Source: Synechococcus sp. BO 8801 (GTDB lineage: Bacteria > Cyanobacteriota > Cyanobacteriia > PCC-6307 > Cyanobiaceae). Taken from it: DNA of 64,000 nucleotides. The translations under genes and the position numbers were made by a program. Positions 61,395 to 64,000 of the stretch are shown here, in pieces; within the stretch, counting starts at the first letter, position 1, and every line of letters begins with the position of its first letter. The DNA lies in NCBI RefSeq assembly GCF_002252675.1, contig NZ_NQKY01000003.1, positions 1 through 64,000 on the forward strand, in the 5' to 3' direction. The notes beneath the pieces were generated by a model. That model saw only the letters and a list, made by a program, of their open reading frames with translations, ran no database searches and had not been told where the DNA came from.

Positions 61395-62780
61395 TCACTT
61401 GGCGACCAGCACGGGCTCCTTGACGGCGTCGGGATCGGGATCCACGGGCGGCGTGACGGCATGGACGCCGGCGGGCTTCATCGAGGAGCGGGGCTCGGCG
61501 GCGGCCAGGATCGCTTCGGCTTCCTCGGCTGAGCGCACGGCGCTGGGGACCGGCTTGTAGCCGGCGGGAGCCAGGGCCTGACCCCGCAGCACGGCGCCCA
61601 GGGTGAGCACGGTGAGCTTGATCTGCTGCCAGGGGTTCATCGCCACCACCCGCTTGTAGAGGTAGCTGTCGAAGGTGAGGCGCTGCACGTCCTTGTCATC
61701 GCACATCTCGACGAACGCCTCACGGGCGGCATCGTTGCTGTAGAAAATGTTCTGGAGCAGCTCCAGCACCTTGTAGGTGGCGCCGTACTTGCGGTCCCAC
61801 TTGCGGATGTAGACCTTGAGGTCCTTCTCGGTGGGGATGCGGCTGCCGGAGGCGCTGGCGGCGACGATCTCCTCGGCACACATGCGGCCGCTCTTGGCGG
61901 CGAAGTAGATGCCTTCGCCGGAGCTCTTGGTGACGTAACCGGCCGCGTCGCCCACCAGGGCCATGCGGCCCACCACCCGCCGGGGGCGGGGATGCTCGGG
62001 GATCGGGTGGGCCTCCACCTTGATCACCTCGCCGCGCAGCAGCCGGCGGCTGGCCCGCTCGCGGATGCCCTTCTGGAGCCCCTTGATCAGGGACTGGTTG
62101 GCCTGCATGGTGCCGGTGCCCACCGCCACGTGGTCGTACTTGGGGAAGACCCAGGCATAGAAGTCGGGCGAGACGTCGGTGCCGACGTACATCTCGGCCA
62201 GGTCCTCGTAGTAGGCCATCTCCTCGGCGGGGAGCCGGATCCGCTCCTGGAAGGCGATCGCCACGTTGTAGTCCCCGGCGTCCATGGCCTTGGCCACCCG
62301 GCTGTTGGCCCCGTCGGCGCCGACGATCAGATCCACCTCGAGGGTCTTGAGTTCACCGGTGGGGCCGCCGGAGGAGTAGTCGGCGTAGTGGAGGGTGTAG
62401 GGACCCTGGCGCTGGCTGCCGGTGTCGATGCTCTGCACCAGCCCGTTGACCAGGTGGGCGCCCAGTTCGGCGGCCCGGTTGCGCAGGAAGCCGTCGAGGA
62501 CCTCCCGGCGGCACATGCCGATGTATTCGTTGCTGTTCTCCAGGTGGATGTCCACCTCCCGGTTGGAGGGAGAGATCATCCGCATGTTCCGCACCTTGCG
62601 GTCGATGATCGATTCCGGCAGGTCGAATTCCTCGACCATGCACAAGGGGATCGCCCCACCGCAGGGCTTGGCGTTGTCGAGCTTGCGCTCGAACAGCCAG
62701 GTCTCGATGCCGGCCTTGGCGAGAACTTCCGCAGCACAGGAACCGCTGGGGCCGCCGCCCACGACTGCCACTCGCAACAT
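61395..62780 (-). CDS. chlP: Geranylgeranyl reductase
   Basis: 461 residues; reduces the geranylgeranyl group to phytyl for chlorophyll, tocopherol and phylloquinone. FAD-binding VAVVGGGPSGSCAAEVLAKAG at the start, CGGAIPLCMVEEFDLP, VGADGANSRVAKAMDAG, and the second FAD motif MALVGDAAGYVTKSSGEGIYFA. The C-terminal 40 residues are Pro/Ala-rich. ATG 62780 is chosen; a start 15 codons upstream lacks the normal N-terminus. Confidence 0.96.
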   Translation of the reverse strand: MLRVAVVGGGPSGSCAAEVLAKAGIETWLFERKLDNAKPCGGAIPLCMVEEFDLPESIIDRKVRNMRMISPSNREVDIHLENSNEYIGMCRREVLDGFLRNRAAELGAHLVNGLVQSIDTGSQRQGPYTLHYADYSSGGPTGELKTLEVDLIVGADGANSRVAKAMDAGDYNVAIAFQERIRLPAEEMAYYEDLAEMYVGTDVSPDFYAWVFPKYDHVAVGTGTMQANQSLIKGLQKGIRERASRRLLRGEVIKVEAHPIPEHPRPRRVVGRMALVGDAAGYVTKSSGEGIYFAAKSGRMCAEEIVAASASGSRIPTEKDLKVYIRKWDRKYGATYKVLELLQNIFYSNDAAREAFVEMCDDKDVQRLTFDSYLYKRVVAMNPWQQIKLTVLTLGAVLRGQALAPAGYKPVPSAVRSAEEAEAILAAAEPRSSMKPAGVHAVTPPVDPDPDAVKEPVLVAK

Positions 62781-62921
62781 CTTGAAACCTGCTCCGCCAT
62801 TGGGATGTGGGTTGGAAGCTAACACCGCCGTGCGGGTAACCGCCCGGTAGAGAAACCTATGAAATGACCCCCAACTAGGATCGGTCAGGCCCGGAGCAGA
62901 GGCCGTCTCCGCCCCGCATCC

Positions 62922-62960
62922 GTGATGCTCCTCGGTGATGCCCCTCGGTGATGCCCCTCG
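62922..62960 (+). repeat. Three 13-nt tandem repeats at the M15 peptidase start
   Basis: GTGATGCTCCTCG, GTGATGCCCCTCG and GTGATGCCCCTCG lie head to tail. ATGs at 62925, 62938 and 62951 are in three different frames; only the last is in frame with the peptidase. The first two open 8-codon frames that end at or just after the true start. Confidence 0.9.
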
Positions 62961-63664
62961 GTGACGACATCCCGCTGGCCCGGCGCACCACGCCCCGCCC
63001 GCGCCGGCCGGCCTCCCTCCCCAGGCGGATGGCCCAGGTGGGGCTCACCGGCGCCCTGCTGGCCGGTGGGGCCGTTCTGCTGCTGATCGGCCCCCTGCGC
63101 ACCTGGATCACCCCCACGCCCGTTCCGGGTCTGTCGGCCCGCCTCGGGCCGGACGGTCGGCTCCTCGGCCACTTTCCCTACCCCGAGGCCGCGCCCGCCG
63201 ACCTGGTGGCCATCGCTCCCGGCCTGCGCCTGCGGCCGGACGCGGCCCGTGCCCTCGAGGACATGCGCGCCGCCGCCGATGCCGACGGTGTCGTCCTGAC
63301 CGTGCTGAGTGCCTGGCGCAGCGTTGATCTGCAGAAGCAGCTGTTCTTCGATGTCAAGGCCGAGCGCAACCAGACCTCCGCCGACCGGGCCCGGGTCAGT
63401 GCGCCGCCGGGCTTCTCCGAACACAGCACCGGCTTTGCCGTGGACCTGGGGGACGGTCGCCTGCCGGCCACCAATCTGATGGAGAGTTTCGAGACCACCG
63501 ACGCCTACCGCTGGCTCGATCGCTACGCGGCCCGGTTCCATTTCGTGCGTTCCTTCCCCAGGGGCAACCGCCAGGGGGTGAGCTACGAACCCTGGCACTG
63601 GCGCTTCGAAGGCTCCACCGAAGCCCTGGAGATGTTCGAGCCCGCCCAGCGCCTGGCCCGCTGA
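62951..63664 (+). CDS. VanY-type D,D-carboxypeptidase (M15B)
   Basis: About 237 residues. An N-terminal basic stretch and one membrane helix (LTGALLAGGAVLLLIGPL) anchor a periplasmic peptidase domain with SAWRSVDLQKQLF, the zinc motif SEHSTGFAVDLGD and EPWHWRFEG. It probably trims the terminal D-Ala from peptidoglycan stems. ATG 62951 is in the last of three tandem repeats; GTG 62948 is directly upstream in frame. Confidence 0.9.
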   Translation: MPLGDDIPLARRTTPRPRRPASLPRRMAQVGLTGALLAGGAVLLLIGPLRTWITPTPVPGLSARLGPDGRLLGHFPYPEAAPADLVAIAPGLRLRPDAARALEDMRAAADADGVVLTVLSAWRSVDLQKQLFFDVKAERNQTSADRARVSAPPGFSEHSTGFAVDLGDGRLPATNLMESFETTDAYRWLDRYAARFHFVRSFPRGNRQGVSYEPWHWRFEGSTEALEMFEPAQRLAR

Positions 63665-64000
63665 ACCGGCAGGTTCGGGGACCCGCCGCCGGTGCCGCGG
63701 GAGGGGGTGGGAGTAGGATAAAGATTCGCTTCAACGTTCGCCACATGTCCCACCGGGCCGGCGCGGCAGGGTTCCCCGAAAACCCTGACGAAGCGTCAGA
63801 GCGCTGGTTGGTCCCCGTTCAGGGCCCTGAATCCCCCATTCCGCCCACCTGAACGCCTGGCTGAACGCAACGTTGGCAGCGACATGTCTTCTTCGTCTCG
63901 CCATCAACGCCCCGTTTCCCTGGAAACGACCACCGTCGATTCGATTCCGTCGAACCCCTTCCCTCACCTTCGCAGGACGACATCCCCATGAGCGGCGACA
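63665..64000 (+). other. 336-base intergenic region with hairpins and two short frames
   Basis: The longest non-coding stretch. It holds overlapping hairpins CAGGGTT/AACCCTG (63767-63787) and CTGACG/CGTCAG (63785-63799), a perfect palindrome TTCAGGGCCCTGAA (63818-63831), and repeated TGAACGC. A TAGGAT hexamer (63714) might be a -10. Two 35-codon frames occur, 63745-63852 and 63884-63991; the second ends over ATG 63988 (ATGA), which may start a gene cut by the right edge. Confidence 0.5.

Noticed and set aside
63745-63991. Two 35-codon frames as definite genes
   Set aside because: Neither has recognisable composition or a clear ribosome-binding site, and both overlap hairpins or edge sequence; kept only as part of the region description.
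1-64000. CRISPR arrays, insertion sequences, prophage or tRNA-linked islands
   Set aside because: No regularly spaced direct repeats, transposase or integrase frames, or tRNA-like cloverleaf were seen; gaps other than 63665-64000 are shorter than about 230 bases.

Overview
The window is chromosomal DNA of a high-GC, coding-dense unicellular cyanobacterium of the Synechococcus/Cyanobium type. This rests on the genes: ApcF (allophycocyanin beta-18), PcyA, ChlP, GUN4, Psb28, PAM68, SipA, a DevBCA-type exporter, the cyanobacterial families DUF1816, DUF2721 and DUF3082, and a cyanobacterial-type LexA box. I see no tRNA or rRNA genes, insertion sequences, prophage or CRISPR array. About 67 genes are tightly packed, many sharing ATGA/GTGA/TTGA junctions.

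Layout. 1-9.7 kb: a TrmH-family rRNA methyltransferase (cut by the left edge), DUF1816, gatA, two less typical small genes, dnaE, PAM68, rpsO, ruvA and a lipoprotein. 9.7-15.3 kb: a cation/proton antiporter and an EamA transporter, dnaG, and a GAF-GGDEF protein. 15.3-18 kb: a umuDC pair behind a LexA box, a low-complexity protein and a pentapeptide-repeat protein. 18-27 kb: an EAL-domain protein, DUF2721, a UPF0102 nuclease-like protein, rsmA-ispE-DUF3082, pdhB-secD-secF. 27-34.8 kb: psb28 followed by two tandem AI-2E-type permeases, GUN4, an RsbW-like ATPase, a degenerate glutamine-synthetase homologue, apcF and a photorespiratory aminotransferase. 34.8-45 kb: tadA, a PLP decarboxylase, an overlapping bioY-lspA-(FHA-PBP1)-GTPase operon, sipA, and an M16 peptidase pair divergent from pcyA. 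45-52 kb: devBCA, a glycosyltransferase, rpsB (with a structured leader)-tsf and an acidic conserved protein. 52-64 kb: recG, two M15 peptidases, sir, glyS, a CorC-like protein, chlP, and a structured intergenic region at the right edge.

Themes. Housekeeping genes are interleaved with light-harvesting and photosystem assembly functions (apcF, pcyA, psb28, PAM68, gun4, chlP, sipA). The items most worth attention are: a UmuD homologue that begins where the autocleavage arm should be and carries a repeat-encoded HPDP leader; an interlocked (pseudoknot-order) pair of perfect stems in the rpsB leader; a glutamine-synthetase-fold protein that has lost most catalytic residues; an FHA-fused class A penicillin-binding protein coupled to a DUF697 GTPase; and a recurring pattern of 13-18-nt tandem duplications at or just before start codons (umuD, dnaG, the EAL gene, the glycosyltransferase, tsf, the M15 peptidase), with two more at stop codons.
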